Positions 55,616-63,506 of a DNA stretch of 64,000 bases are shown here, in pieces. The stretch is taken from assembly GCF_001653795.1 (NCBI RefSeq), contig NZ_CP011514.1:2808279-2872278 (forward strand), written 5' to 3'. The notes under the pieces are model-generated. The model did no database searches and was not told where the DNA came from. It saw only the letters and a list, made by a program, of their open reading frames with translations. Every line of letters starts with the position of its first letter. Within the stretch, counting starts at the first letter, position 1. The stretch is from Mitsuaria sp. 7. Lineage in GTDB: Bacteria; Pseudomonadota; Gammaproteobacteria; Burkholderiales; Burkholderiaceae_C. The position numbers and the translations under genes were made by a program.

Positions 55616-56564
55616 TCGCCCGAGGCAGCAATGCCTCGCGGGCGGCGGTGGTGCGCGCGCATTCGGCGACCAGCCAATCGCAGAACCGGCCTTGCAGGCC
55701 GTGCGACTGCCAGGGTCGCAAGGTCGACAGGAAGTAGCCGCGTGACGTGCGCAGCGGCTGCCCATCGCCATCGGCGGGCACGAGCTCGCCGCTCGCCAGC
55801 AGGTCGTCGACCAGCGGCGCCCAGCCGAGCGCCACACCCAGGCCGGAGACAGCGGCCTGAACGACCAGCGAGTAATCGTTGAACGTGATCGCGTTCGACG
55901 CGGCCGGCGCGCGCAGACCGCGATCGCGGAACCAGTCGGTCCAGTTCATCCATCGGGCCGTCTGCCCATGCTGCTCAAGCTGGAGCAGTGGGAGTGTCGA
56001 CAGCTCGCGCGGCGTGGGGCGGCTGTTGCGCAGCAATGCGGGACTGCACACCGGCACCACGGATTCGACGAACAGCAGTCGGCTCGACGCGGTATCCGGC
56101 CGCTCGCCGAAGATCACGCTGAGGTCGGGCACGCCTTCGCGGGCATCGGGTTCGCTCTGTGAGGTCCGGATCCGCAGCTGCAGCTCGGGGATGGCCTCGC
56201 GCAATGCCGCCATCCGCGGCAGCAGCCACAGCCTGGCGAAACCGAAGTCCGTGGACAGCGTCAAGGTGCGGCGCGACTGCTGCGTCCGCATGTCGGCGGT
56301 GACCAGGCGCAGCGCTTCCAGCGTCTGCTGTACCGTCTCGAACAGTCGTTCGCCTTCGTGGGTCAGGCGCACGCCGCGATGCAGGCGGTCGAACAGCGGC
56401 AGGCCCAGCTCGTCTTCCAGCTTGCGGATGCGCAGGCTGACGGCGGGCTGCGTCGCCCCGAGTTCCTCGGCCGCCGAGGTGAAGTTGAGATGCCTCGCGG
56501 CGGATTCGAAATGGATCAGCGACTGCAGCGCGGGCAGCTGCTGCGGCAAGGCCTTGTGGGACAT
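55593..56564 (-). CDS. LysR family choline sulfate utilisation regulator
   Basis: 323 aa. The N-terminal winged helix is LPALQSLIHFESAARHLNFT SAAEELGATQPAVSLRI. The effector domain has STDFGFARLWLLPRMAALRE and NDYSLVVQAAVSGLGVALGW, matching the family that controls choline sulfatase genes (TIGR03418-like, from memory). ATG 56564. It ends inside the TonB gene on the other strand. It should act at the 51473-51495 palindrome and probably at its own promoter. Confidence 0.9.
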   Translation of the reverse strand: MSHKALPQQLPALQSLIHFESAARHLNFTSAAEELGATQPAVSLRIRKLEDELGLPLFDRLHRGVRLTHEGERLFETVQQTLEALRLVTADMRTQQSRRTLTLSTDFGFARLWLLPRMAALREAIPELQLRIRTSQSEPDAREGVPDLSVIFGERPDTASSRLLFVESVVPVCSPALLRNSRPTPRELSTLPLLQLEQHGQTARWMNWTDWFRDRGLRAPAASNAITFNDYSLVVQAAVSGLGVALGWAPLVDDLLASGELVPADGDGQPLRTSRGYFLSTLRPWQSHGLQGRFCDWLVAECARTTAAREALLPRAIRSLQPQ

Positions 56565-56630
56565 CGAGGGCTCCGGGAGGGGTTCCCCAATGCAGGAAAC
56601 GCCAGGAAGCTAACAGCCGACGGGGTGGCG

Positions 56631-56659
56631 GCCAAATGACTTTGGCGGATATGCATATC
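56631..56659. promoter_or_regulatory. Palindromes upstream of the LysR gene
   Basis: GCCAAA-TGAC-TTTGGC (56631-56646) and the 12-bp perfect palindrome GATATGCATATC (56648-56659) lie side by side 67-95 bp before the LysR start. They are candidate autoregulation sites or a nucleotide-rich promoter; they do not resemble the T-N11-A site at 51473. Confidence 0.4.
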
Positions 56660-56674
56660 GCATCCTGATCCGCT

Positions 56675-56869
56675 TCAACGGGTCGGGTCTTTGCGCGCCG
56701 CGTCGGCTTTCTCGCGCTCGACCTCTTCTATGGTCTCTCGGAACAAGGCCTCGATCTCCGGGTCGATGTCACCGAACTCCCGAAATCCGTGTTTCTCCGC
56801 CGACAGTCGAAGTGCTTCCTCGGTCGACATCGGTCGACACACACGTGCGGCAATCTCCCAGGGTTTCAT
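56675..56869 (-). CDS. Small hypothetical protein, 64 aa
   Basis: Acidic helical peptide, MKPWEIAARVCRPMSTEEAL at the start and EIEALFRETIEEVEREKADA near the end. GAGGTG lies 5 nt before ATG 56869, a strong ribosome site, which supports a real gene. It is not recognised; no toxin partner could be supported upstream, where an overlapping 70-codon frame (56866-57078) looks random. Confidence 0.55.
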   Translation of the reverse strand: MKPWEIAARVCRPMSTEEALRLSAEKHGFREFGDIDPEIEALFRETIEEVEREKADAARKDPTR

Positions 56870-57154
56870 GACGTCACCTCAATGTTTGGCCTGTTCAAGG
56901 AGGAGAGTCTGCGACTGCAGGTTTCTCGGAAGAACGAGTGAAAGCGTTTTGGTGAACTCGCTTTGACCAAACACAGATGACAACCCACCTTCGGGTGTGC
57001 CGGCACTCGGTCGCCGTCATCGCGCTTTCGCCCCTTGAAACCTCGAAAGACTTTTTCCAACGGTCGCCCGCGAAGCACTCTGTTGCGCGGTGCAACGGAG
57101 ATTGCCGCTTCTGCAGAAATACATTGGCAACAAATCCGTCAATGAGCCGCATCC

Positions 57155-58801
57155 ATGCAGAAGCAACGCCTCCTCCGCCGTCCGTTCATGGGCATGCGCC
57201 CGATCGCCGCGATGTTCTCGCTGGCGGTCCTCACGGCCTGCGGGGGCGGATCGGGATCGAGCGAAGCGTCGCCGCCGCCGGTGGCAACCACTCCGCCACC
57301 AACCGGCGCGAGTTCGCCCACCACGCCGACGACGCCGACGACGCCGGAAACTCCCACCACAACTCCGACGACGCCCACGACACCGACGACACCGACCACG
57401 CCGCAGAATCCGGAGACGCCGACGACAACGCCGACGCCCACGCCCGCGCCGGTCCCGCCCTCCGGGACTGACGAGCCCCAGACGGTCGCCACCTTCACCG
57501 CGACCGATGTCGAACTCCCCAACCCCGAGCGCGGCTTCTACCGCTGGACCTGGGCCAACCTCGACACCTTCACGCGCGCGGATGCCGACGACGCGTACAA
57601 GGCCGGCTATCGCCTGCTCTTCTCGAAACTGGATCTGTCGGCCTACCGCGGTTCAGACCTGACCCCTACGCTGCTCGCGCAAGTGGAGACGGCGTTCGGT
57701 CACGCGCGCGCCGCCGGCGTGAAGCTCGTGATCCGCGTCGTCTACAACTATCCGGAATCGGAAGTCGACTACCAGAACGCCAAGGACGCGCCGCTGTCCC
57801 GCGTGCTCGCCCACATCACGCAGTTCAAGCCGGTCCTGCAGCGCAACGCCGATGTCATCGCCTTCATGCAGGCGGGCTTCATCGGCGCGTGGGGCGAGTG
57901 GCACACCTCCTCCAACAACCTGACCGCCACGGCCAGCCGCAACCAGATCCGCGACGCCCTGCTCGCCGCGCTGCCGACGAGCCGGTTCATCCAGCTGCGT
58001 TATCCGCCCTACGTGATGGACGGGACGCCGACGCTGCCGGCCTTGAGCGCCGTGCTTGCCGGCGGGCTGCGCGTCGGGGTGCACAACGACTGCTTCCTCG
58101 CCAGCAAGACCGACGTCGGTACCTATGACGACAACACGACCACCGCGACGAAGCAGCGCGACTACGTCGACCGGCTCGGCGATCTCGCGCCGTTCGGCGG
58201 CGAGACCTGCAATCCCGCCGACGAAGCCGGCGCCGTGCCGCGCTCGCAATGCGCGGACATCCTCGCCGAGGGCGCCCGCTACAACCTGACCTACCTCAAC
58301 GACGAGTACTACCGCACCGCCTTCCACGACAAGTGGGTGCAAGGCGGCTGCATGGCCGAAGTGCGCCGGAAGATGGGCTATCGACTGGCGCTGGTGAAGG
58401 CGTCTCACGCGACGTCGATCGCTCGGGGTCAGGCCTTGACCGTGCGACTGGACCTGCGCAACGACGGCTGGGCGCGGGTGTTCAATCCTCGCGGCGTGCA
58501 GCTCGTGCTCAAGAACGCCACGACCGGCGAGGTGCGCCGTATCGCGGCCTCCGGCGCAGACCCGCGCACCTGGCTGCCCGGCAGCACCGATCAAGCCGCG
58601 ACGCTCACCGCGTCCGTGCCCTCCGATCTGCCGATCGGCCAGTATCAGGTCAGCGTGGCCTTGCCCGACGGCGAGGCCAGTCTGGCCGGCGACGCACGCT
58701 TCTCCGTCCGTTGGGCCAATGCGGACAACGCCGCGTCGGGTCAGCGATGGGATGCGACGCTGGGTGCGTTCTCGCTCGGCACCGTGGTCGATGTGAAGTG
58801 A
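57155..58801 (+). CDS. DUF4874/DUF4832 domain lipoprotein
   Basis: 548-aa exported lipoprotein. The lipobox is LTAC (SLAVLTACGGGSGSS), followed by a 70-residue Pro/Thr repeat linker (PTTPTTPTTPETPTTTPTTP). The domain part reads VELPNPERGFYRWTWANLDT, YRLLFSKLDLSAYRGSDLTP, FMQAGFIGAWGEWHTSSNNL (DUF4874, TIM-barrel-like glycosidase-related) and LTYLNDEYYRTAFHDKWVQG with a C-terminal beta-sandwich (DUF4832). Probably a surface carbohydrate-active protein; activity not established. The 285-bp gap before it holds no confident gene. It converges on the 465-aa gene across a hairpin repeat. Confidence 0.82.
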   Translation: MQKQRLLRRPFMGMRPIAAMFSLAVLTACGGGSGSSEASPPPVATTPPPTGASSPTTPTTPTTPETPTTTPTTPTTPTTPTTPQNPETPTTTPTPTPAPVPPSGTDEPQTVATFTATDVELPNPERGFYRWTWANLDTFTRADADDAYKAGYRLLFSKLDLSAYRGSDLTPTLLAQVETAFGHARAAGVKLVIRVVYNYPESEVDYQNAKDAPLSRVLAHITQFKPVLQRNADVIAFMQAGFIGAWGEWHTSSNNLTATASRNQIRDALLAALPTSRFIQLRYPPYVMDGTPTLPALSAVLAGGLRVGVHNDCFLASKTDVGTYDDNTTTATKQRDYVDRLGDLAPFGGETCNPADEAGAVPRSQCADILAEGARYNLTYLNDEYYRTAFHDKWVQGGCMAEVRRKMGYRLALVKASHATSIARGQALTVRLDLRNDGWARVFNPRGVQLVLKNATTGEVRRIAASGADPRTWLPGSTDQAATLTASVPSDLPIGQYQVSVALPDGEASLAGDARFSVRWANADNAASGQRWDATLGAFSLGTVVDVK

Positions 58802-58830
58802 CGGGATCCTGTTGACTGCCGAGTCCGCTG

Positions 58831-58867
58831 GCCCTCACCCCTGCCCTCTCCCGCAAGCGGGAGAGGG
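58831..58867. repeat. Dispersed hairpin repeat / bidirectional terminator
   Basis: GCCCTCACCCCTG followed by an 11-bp perfect stem CCCTCTCCCGC / GCGGGAGAGGG with an AA loop (58844-58867). This is the widespread proteobacterial intergenic element that often provides the last codons of a gene. It lies between convergent genes and supplies the C-terminal residues SPACGRGQG of the minus-strand one. Confidence 0.75.
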
Positions 58868-60232
58868 AGCCATGCAGCGCGAAGCCATCGTCTCCGCCTG
58901 CAGACGACCGATGGCCGTGATGCGCTGAAGACGTCGCAACGCCTGATGCGCCGACGGCCCGTCGCTGTCGTCGTGTTCGAGCGTGGCGGCCAGGGCGTCG
59001 CGCAGTCGCGCGATGTCGTTGGCCGCCGCCGCCCTGCGGAACCAGACGCTGAAGCACAAGGACGACAACGCCGCGCGCTCGCGTGCCTCTAGCACCAGGA
59101 GGTCCCGCTGCCAGCGCGGCACGAGCGCCCGGGGCGGCAAGCGGTCGAGCAGGTCGACACCGGCGCCATGCCCCATGGAATGGGGCCGCGCCGCCAACGG
59201 CAGCGCCGAGGGCAACGCCATGCCCGACTGCAGCGCCACAGCGCACAACATGCCCATCACGAGCGTCGCGTGATACGAGGTGCGCATCACCACGTCCTCA
59301 TGTGCGAGGCCATGCCCGACCTGTTCCGCCCACTGCGCGTAGTCCGGACCCGGCAGGAACGCCTGCTCGTCCTGCACCCTCGCCAGCACGTCGAAGGCGA
59401 AGGCCGCCACAGGACTCCAAGGCTGTCTCAACATCGGCCAGGTCCACAGCAGTTCCGCCGCGAGGTCGAAGTTGTCCGCGTCGAGCGCCGCGGCCAATCC
59501 CGCCTCCGCTTCGGCCAGGATCTCCGCCACCGGACGCGGCAGGTGCACCGGTCGACGCCCCATGTCCGAGGCGTACATCACCACGTGCGTGAACAGGTAG
59601 AGGTCCAGCGTCGAGCACCCCAGCACGTCGAGCGGCCAGGCGATGCAGGTGCTCATCAGCAGTTCCTCGTCGATGGGTTCGACGTCGACACGACCGCGCC
59701 GGATCTGGTCGAGCCAGGCGCATTCGAGCTGATGATTCGGCAGCCGCTCGGGCCCGCAGGCCTCGTTGCCATCGAGGAACTCGCGGAGCAGTCGATCGAA
59801 CGCCCCGTCCGGATACCCCGCATCGCCGAGGAACAGATGCGCCGACGCATGCTCCAGCGCGCAACCCGCGTCGTTGCAGAGGCGCTCCCGCACCCTCGGC
59901 CCCCGCGCCTGCGCCACGAGCTGCACCGCGAGCAGACGCGCCTCGACATCGAGCGTCTCGTCCTCCCCTCGCAAGGGGGCGGTCGTGCGCAGCAGCATGG
60001 CGGCCTCGCCCACGACCTTGCCCAGCACGAGCGCGGCCGGTCGATCCGGACCGTTCGTCGCGGATCTCTCCTCTGCGGACTCCTCCTCCGCGGCCACGGC
60101 CGCCTTCAAGCTCCGCCGGGTCAGGCGCACCGCGAGGTGCACACGGCCCAGCAGGTCGTCCCGACGCCGGGCCGCGACCGACCGCCTGCCCACCATCGGC
60201 CGGACTGCCGGCATCGGGACCACCGCGTTCAC
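58835..60232 (-). CDS. Hypothetical protein, 465 aa (DUF6895-like?)
   Basis: Cytoplasmic, almost all helical. LDLYLFTHVVMYASDMGRRP and EADVLVAQLAQARGPRVRER-like stretches are reminiscent of the DUF6895 proteins found near natural-product genes, but I hold this only loosely. Other landmarks: LFLGDAGYPDGAFDRLLREF, YHATLVMGMLCAVALQSGMA. The start is GTG 60232, 4 bp after the 76-aa gene, so the two are coupled. The last residues come from a dispersed hairpin repeat, so the natural end may have been replaced. Confidence 0.65.
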   Translation of the reverse strand: MNAVVPMPAVRPMVGRRSVAARRRDDLLGRVHLAVRLTRRSLKAAVAAEEESAEERSATNGPDRPAALVLGKVVGEAAMLLRTTAPLRGEDETLDVEARLLAVQLVAQARGPRVRERLCNDAGCALEHASAHLFLGDAGYPDGAFDRLLREFLDGNEACGPERLPNHQLECAWLDQIRRGRVDVEPIDEELLMSTCIAWPLDVLGCSTLDLYLFTHVVMYASDMGRRPVHLPRPVAEILAEAEAGLAAALDADNFDLAAELLWTWPMLRQPWSPVAAFAFDVLARVQDEQAFLPGPDYAQWAEQVGHGLAHEDVVMRTSYHATLVMGMLCAVALQSGMALPSALPLAARPHSMGHGAGVDLLDRLPPRALVPRWQRDLLVLEARERAALSSLCFSVWFRRAAAANDIARLRDALAATLEHDDSDGPSAHQALRRLQRITAIGRLQAETMASRCMAPSPACGRGQG

Positions 60233-60236
60233 GACG

Positions 60237-60467
60237 TCACTCGCGCAGCTGGGCGGCGTTGCGCAGGATGTCCAGCTCCGGGCCTGGCCAGCCGCAGTTC
60301 CAGATGGCGTGGCGGTTGATGATGGTCACCAGCGGCTCGCCCTGCAGCAGGGCGCGCTCGCCGAACTTGGCGAAGGTCGCGCCGACCGCGTCGATGTTGA
60401 TGGCCTTGCTCTCGACGAGCGCTTCGATGACTTGCTGCTGGAACGCGGTTCTGGCTTCGGATCTCAT
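60237..60467 (-). CDS. Small protein, 76 aa, first gene of a two-gene unit
   Basis: The excellent ribosome site AAAGGAG lies 6 nt before ATG 60467. The first half is helical (FQQQVIEALVESKAINIDAV), the C-terminus reads NRHAIWNCGWPGPELDILRN and could be a leader-plus-core arrangement with one Cys and two Trp. It is translated just ahead of the 465-aa gene. It may be a peptide precursor or a small subunit; neither is shown. Confidence 0.65.
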   Translation of the reverse strand: MRSEARTAFQQQVIEALVESKAINIDAVGATFAKFGERALLQGEPLVTIINRHAIWNCGWPGPELDILRNAAQLRE

Positions 60468-60588
60468 GGCTGACTCCTTTGAGGGATTCGCGTCGGAGAT
60501 GAAGCGGACTGCCTACCCCGCGATCGCCTACCGGTTGTAGATGTCGCTCCCGCGATGAACTACCCCTAGGTCGATCGGTTCCTACTTC

Positions 60589-60653
60589 AAGGGGAAGGAT
60601 CCCTCTTTAAGGGGAGACCCCCCTTTTGGAGGCCTCCCCGTCCCTGAAGGGGA
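60589..60653. promoter_or_regulatory. AAGGGGA direct repeats and hairpin upstream of the 76-aa gene
   Basis: AAGGGGA recurs at 60589, 60609 and 60647 (20 and 38 bp apart). Between the last two, GGGGAG (60611-60616) can pair with CTCCCC (60634-60639). The region separates two minus-strand genes, so it may combine a terminator for the immunity gene with control of the 76-aa gene. Confidence 0.4.
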
Positions 60654-60662
60654 ATGGCACGC

Positions 60663-61124
60663 CTATAGATATTGCTGACCGCAATATTTCACCTTATGAA
60701 GGCCATTGAAGATCAATGGCTTCGCATCTGCACCGAGCAAGTCGACCCTCAAACGGCATTCATTGACATCGAACTCAATTTCGATATAGCCACCCGTCAC
60801 TCCCCCCGGGGGAACAACATGTTCATTAACTGAAAACTGCAGAATATCCTCAGCCCGAACCATCAATCCACCCTTGGGAATCAGAAAACTATATCTGTCA
60901 GAGTTTCCGCCATGAATATTTCCATGCAACACAGTTTTTGGCATATAAATATTCAACTGCAACCGATCGCCCATCGGTATCACGCTGAACTCAGCCGCAC
61001 GAGATACGCCGGCACAGGCCACGATTGCAAGGCCGAGCAGTCCAATCGTGCCAAAACGAAAAGCTGCGTCTAAAAATGCCGATGGGCGGCGAGAAACAGA
61101 CGCATTACCGCTGTTACTGAGCAC
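60663..61124 (-). CDS. Putative exported immunity protein of the RHS toxin
   Basis: 153 aa with an N-terminal hydrophobic export signal (residues 22-37, FRFGTIGLLGLAIVAC; cleavage near SRA-AE, or Cys37 lipidation). The mature part is beta-rich (FSVIPMGDRLQLNIYMPKTV) with two cysteines. GTG 61124 overlaps the RHS stop by 11 bp and has AAGGA 9 nt upstream. The gene is noticeably A+T-richer than the core genome, as is the toxin tip before it, typical for polymorphic toxin/immunity cassettes. The partnership is inferred from position. Confidence 0.65.
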   Translation of the reverse strand: MLSNSGNASVSRRPSAFLDAAFRFGTIGLLGLAIVACAGVSRAAEFSVIPMGDRLQLNIYMPKTVLHGNIHGGNSDRYSFLIPKGGLMVRAEDILQFSVNEHVVPPGGVTGGYIEIEFDVNECRLRVDLLGADAKPLIFNGLHKVKYCGQQYL

Positions 61125-63503
61125 AAGTGCAGTCCTTTCCTGTCATGCGCGTCCACCGCGCCCGAGTTTGCGCCACCGCGTCCGCGAGTCGCGCTGCATT
61201 CTTGGGATTGAGCAGATCAGAAAGTGTTTCACCATGCAATGGAGAATCACCATGGAATGGCGCATTCCAAGGCGTTGGCCACACATAGGGCTTCCCCTGA
61301 TCACTCATGTGTTCGGGGCTCGTTGAATCCTGGGAGGTGTGCGCGGCGCGAGCAAAGAAAATGGCATAGGCGTCGTCACCATTTGAATAGGCAAACTGAG
61401 CAACAGTCACCTGCGAATCAATGAATCTATCGCGGCCGGCCAAAGCGTTGTCGATACTTTGAAACGGCTTCGTCATCGAATGGAGATTGGCACCAGAGAT
61501 ACCCAATCCAGTCCTACGATCGAAGACATCGCTCTCGTGTTGCATGGCGGATATATCCGCCGCACTTGCCCCGCATGGTCCTAGAGCTGTTTGAAAAATG
61601 TAGTCGTGAGCAGCCTTTGCCCAGAGCCCAAGGGCATCGGTTGCGGAAACCGGATTTCCTTCGACGTAGGCGTAAGTGTTGACACCCGCCCCCAGGCCAA
61701 CGGGGTCACTTTGCGCGTATCGCCCCGTCGTCCCGTCATAGTCCCGGAAGTAGTTGTAGTTCAGCCCGGACTCGCTGTCGAAATACTGACCCGGCAACCG
61801 CAGGTTGAACGTGATCGGCGAGAGCCCCGTCGGCGCCTGCTCCGGCTGCGTCGTGCCGAAGGGCTCGCTGATCCAGCGCCAGCGCACAGCCTCGGTCTTG
61901 TCGATGAGCACGCGCGGCGCGTTCAGGTGATCGGCGTAGGCGAGCAGAGGCAACGGCGATGCGACTGATCCCACGATCACTGCCACCGGCATGTCGCCCA
62001 ACCATACGAACTCCTGCACGACACCGGACGCGTTGTACTCGCCAAGCAGGCGCCCTTGTTTGTCGTAGGCGAAGTCTCGCAGCCCTGCGCTGTGTTCCTT
62101 GTGCACTCGCTGACCGCCAGCGTCGTACTGGTAGGTCGTCGTCAGGCTGTTCTTGGTGAGCGTGCCCAGCCGGTTATCCAGTCGAATCGTCGTCGTGTAC
62201 GCGAGACCGGTGTCGCTCAGCGTGTTGCCTGCTGCGTCGTAACCGAAATTGCGCGTGGGATTGGCGACGGTCGTGAGCCGATTGCTGGTGCTTGCCGTTG
62301 TATAGGCCCGCGTCGTGGCATTGAGCTTGACGCTGGTGCGGTTGCCATTGGCGTCGTAGCCGATGGTCCAGGTATTGGCCGGCGTGACGATGCTGGTCAG
62401 GCGACCCACCTCGTCATAGCCGAAGCTCTGGTTCATCGCCTGCGCGGCTGCGGTGGTTTCGCCCGTGATCGCATCGAGGTGCGTGTAGCTGACGATGCGA
62501 TCGGCTGCGTCATAGGTGATGTCGCGGACGATTGCGCCCAGCGGATAACGGACCACACGGCCGTAGATGTCGTACACCCGCTCCTGCAGTTTCGTCCCGC
62601 TGTTCATCTGCATCTGCCAGCTGCGGACGCCACCGACGGGCTCGAACTGGATATCGCTGATCAACAGCTGCGCGGCGCTCGAGGCGTCCTTGGCCAGGCT
62701 CATGCTGACCGGCAGGCCGGCGTTGTACTGGATGGTCAGCACGCGGCCCGATGGATACGTGATGCGCGTGACGTGACCTGCAAGGTCGTATCCGTAGCGC
62801 GTGGTGAGGACCGCAGTACCCACCGTCTGGATGGCCGTCGTCAGTCGTCCTAACGCGTCGTACCCGTACTTCGTGTTTCCTGAGGGGTTCGTGGCCGTCG
62901 TGAGCCGACCGATGCCGTTGGTGAACTCCCCGCCTGCCTGGTCATAAGTCCAAGCGTAGTTCTGCGTCGTCTGACCACTTTGCGTGTAGATCGCCGAAGT
63001 CATCCGGTTGAGCGCGTCGTAGGCATGGGTGGTCAGCACGCCCCGACTGTCCAGGCGCGTGAGCTGATTGCCGATGCCGTCGTAGGTGTTGGCGGCGACA
63101 CCCGTGTCCGGACTCACCCGTTGAATGAGGTCGCCCAACCCATTGCGCTGATAGCTCGTCACCAGATTGCGGGGATCAATCACCTGCTTCAGTTGATCGA
63201 TGCCGTCGTAGCCGAGCTGGATCACGCCATTGCGGGCGTCCGTGTTGGTCTTGACCCGGTCCAGAGGGTCGTACGCGTTCGTGGTCGTGAAGCCGAAGCC
63301 GCTCACGCCCTTTGCCTTGATGACCTTGGTCGGATTGCCTTTGGCGTCGTGCTCGTAGTCGGTGACTGGTGCCGGTGACACCGGTGGAGGCGGCAGCGTC
63401 GCCGCATGAGCAATCGCCCCACGGTGCCGATCACGCCGATGAACACGGCCACCGCGGACGCGATCGAGTTCCAGCGTTTCGCGCGCTTGTTGATTCCAGT
63501 CAT
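61114..63503 (-). CDS. RHS repeat protein with C-terminal Zn phospholipase C/P1 nuclease-like toxin tip; apparent frameshift
   Basis: About 797 codons. ATG 63503 (GGAGGGAG upstream) encodes a signal peptide, MTGINKRAKRWNSIASAVAV and FIGVIGTVG, but after the G4 run at 63417-63420 the frame must shift by one to continue AIAHAATLPPPPVSPAP and the RHS repeats. YD-repeats such as YDALNRMTSAIY fill the middle; the RHS core is GLNYNYFRDYDGTTGRYAQS then DPVGLGAGVNTYAYV and DALGL. The last 169 residues form the tip, beginning WAKAAHDYIF, with H48 (NLHSM) and H95-x3-D99-x5-H105 (AHTSQDSTSPEH), the ligand spacing of zinc PLC and S1/P1 nucleases. Residues numbered from the tip's first Trp. Confidence 0.85.
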
Positions 63504-63506
63504 GGC

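Noticed and set aside
56866..57078. 70-codon minus-strand frame overlapping the 64-aa gene by ATGA, looking like a toxin-antitoxin layout
   Set aside because: No ribosome site, GTG start, no toxin family motif; the 64-aa gene has its own ribosome site.
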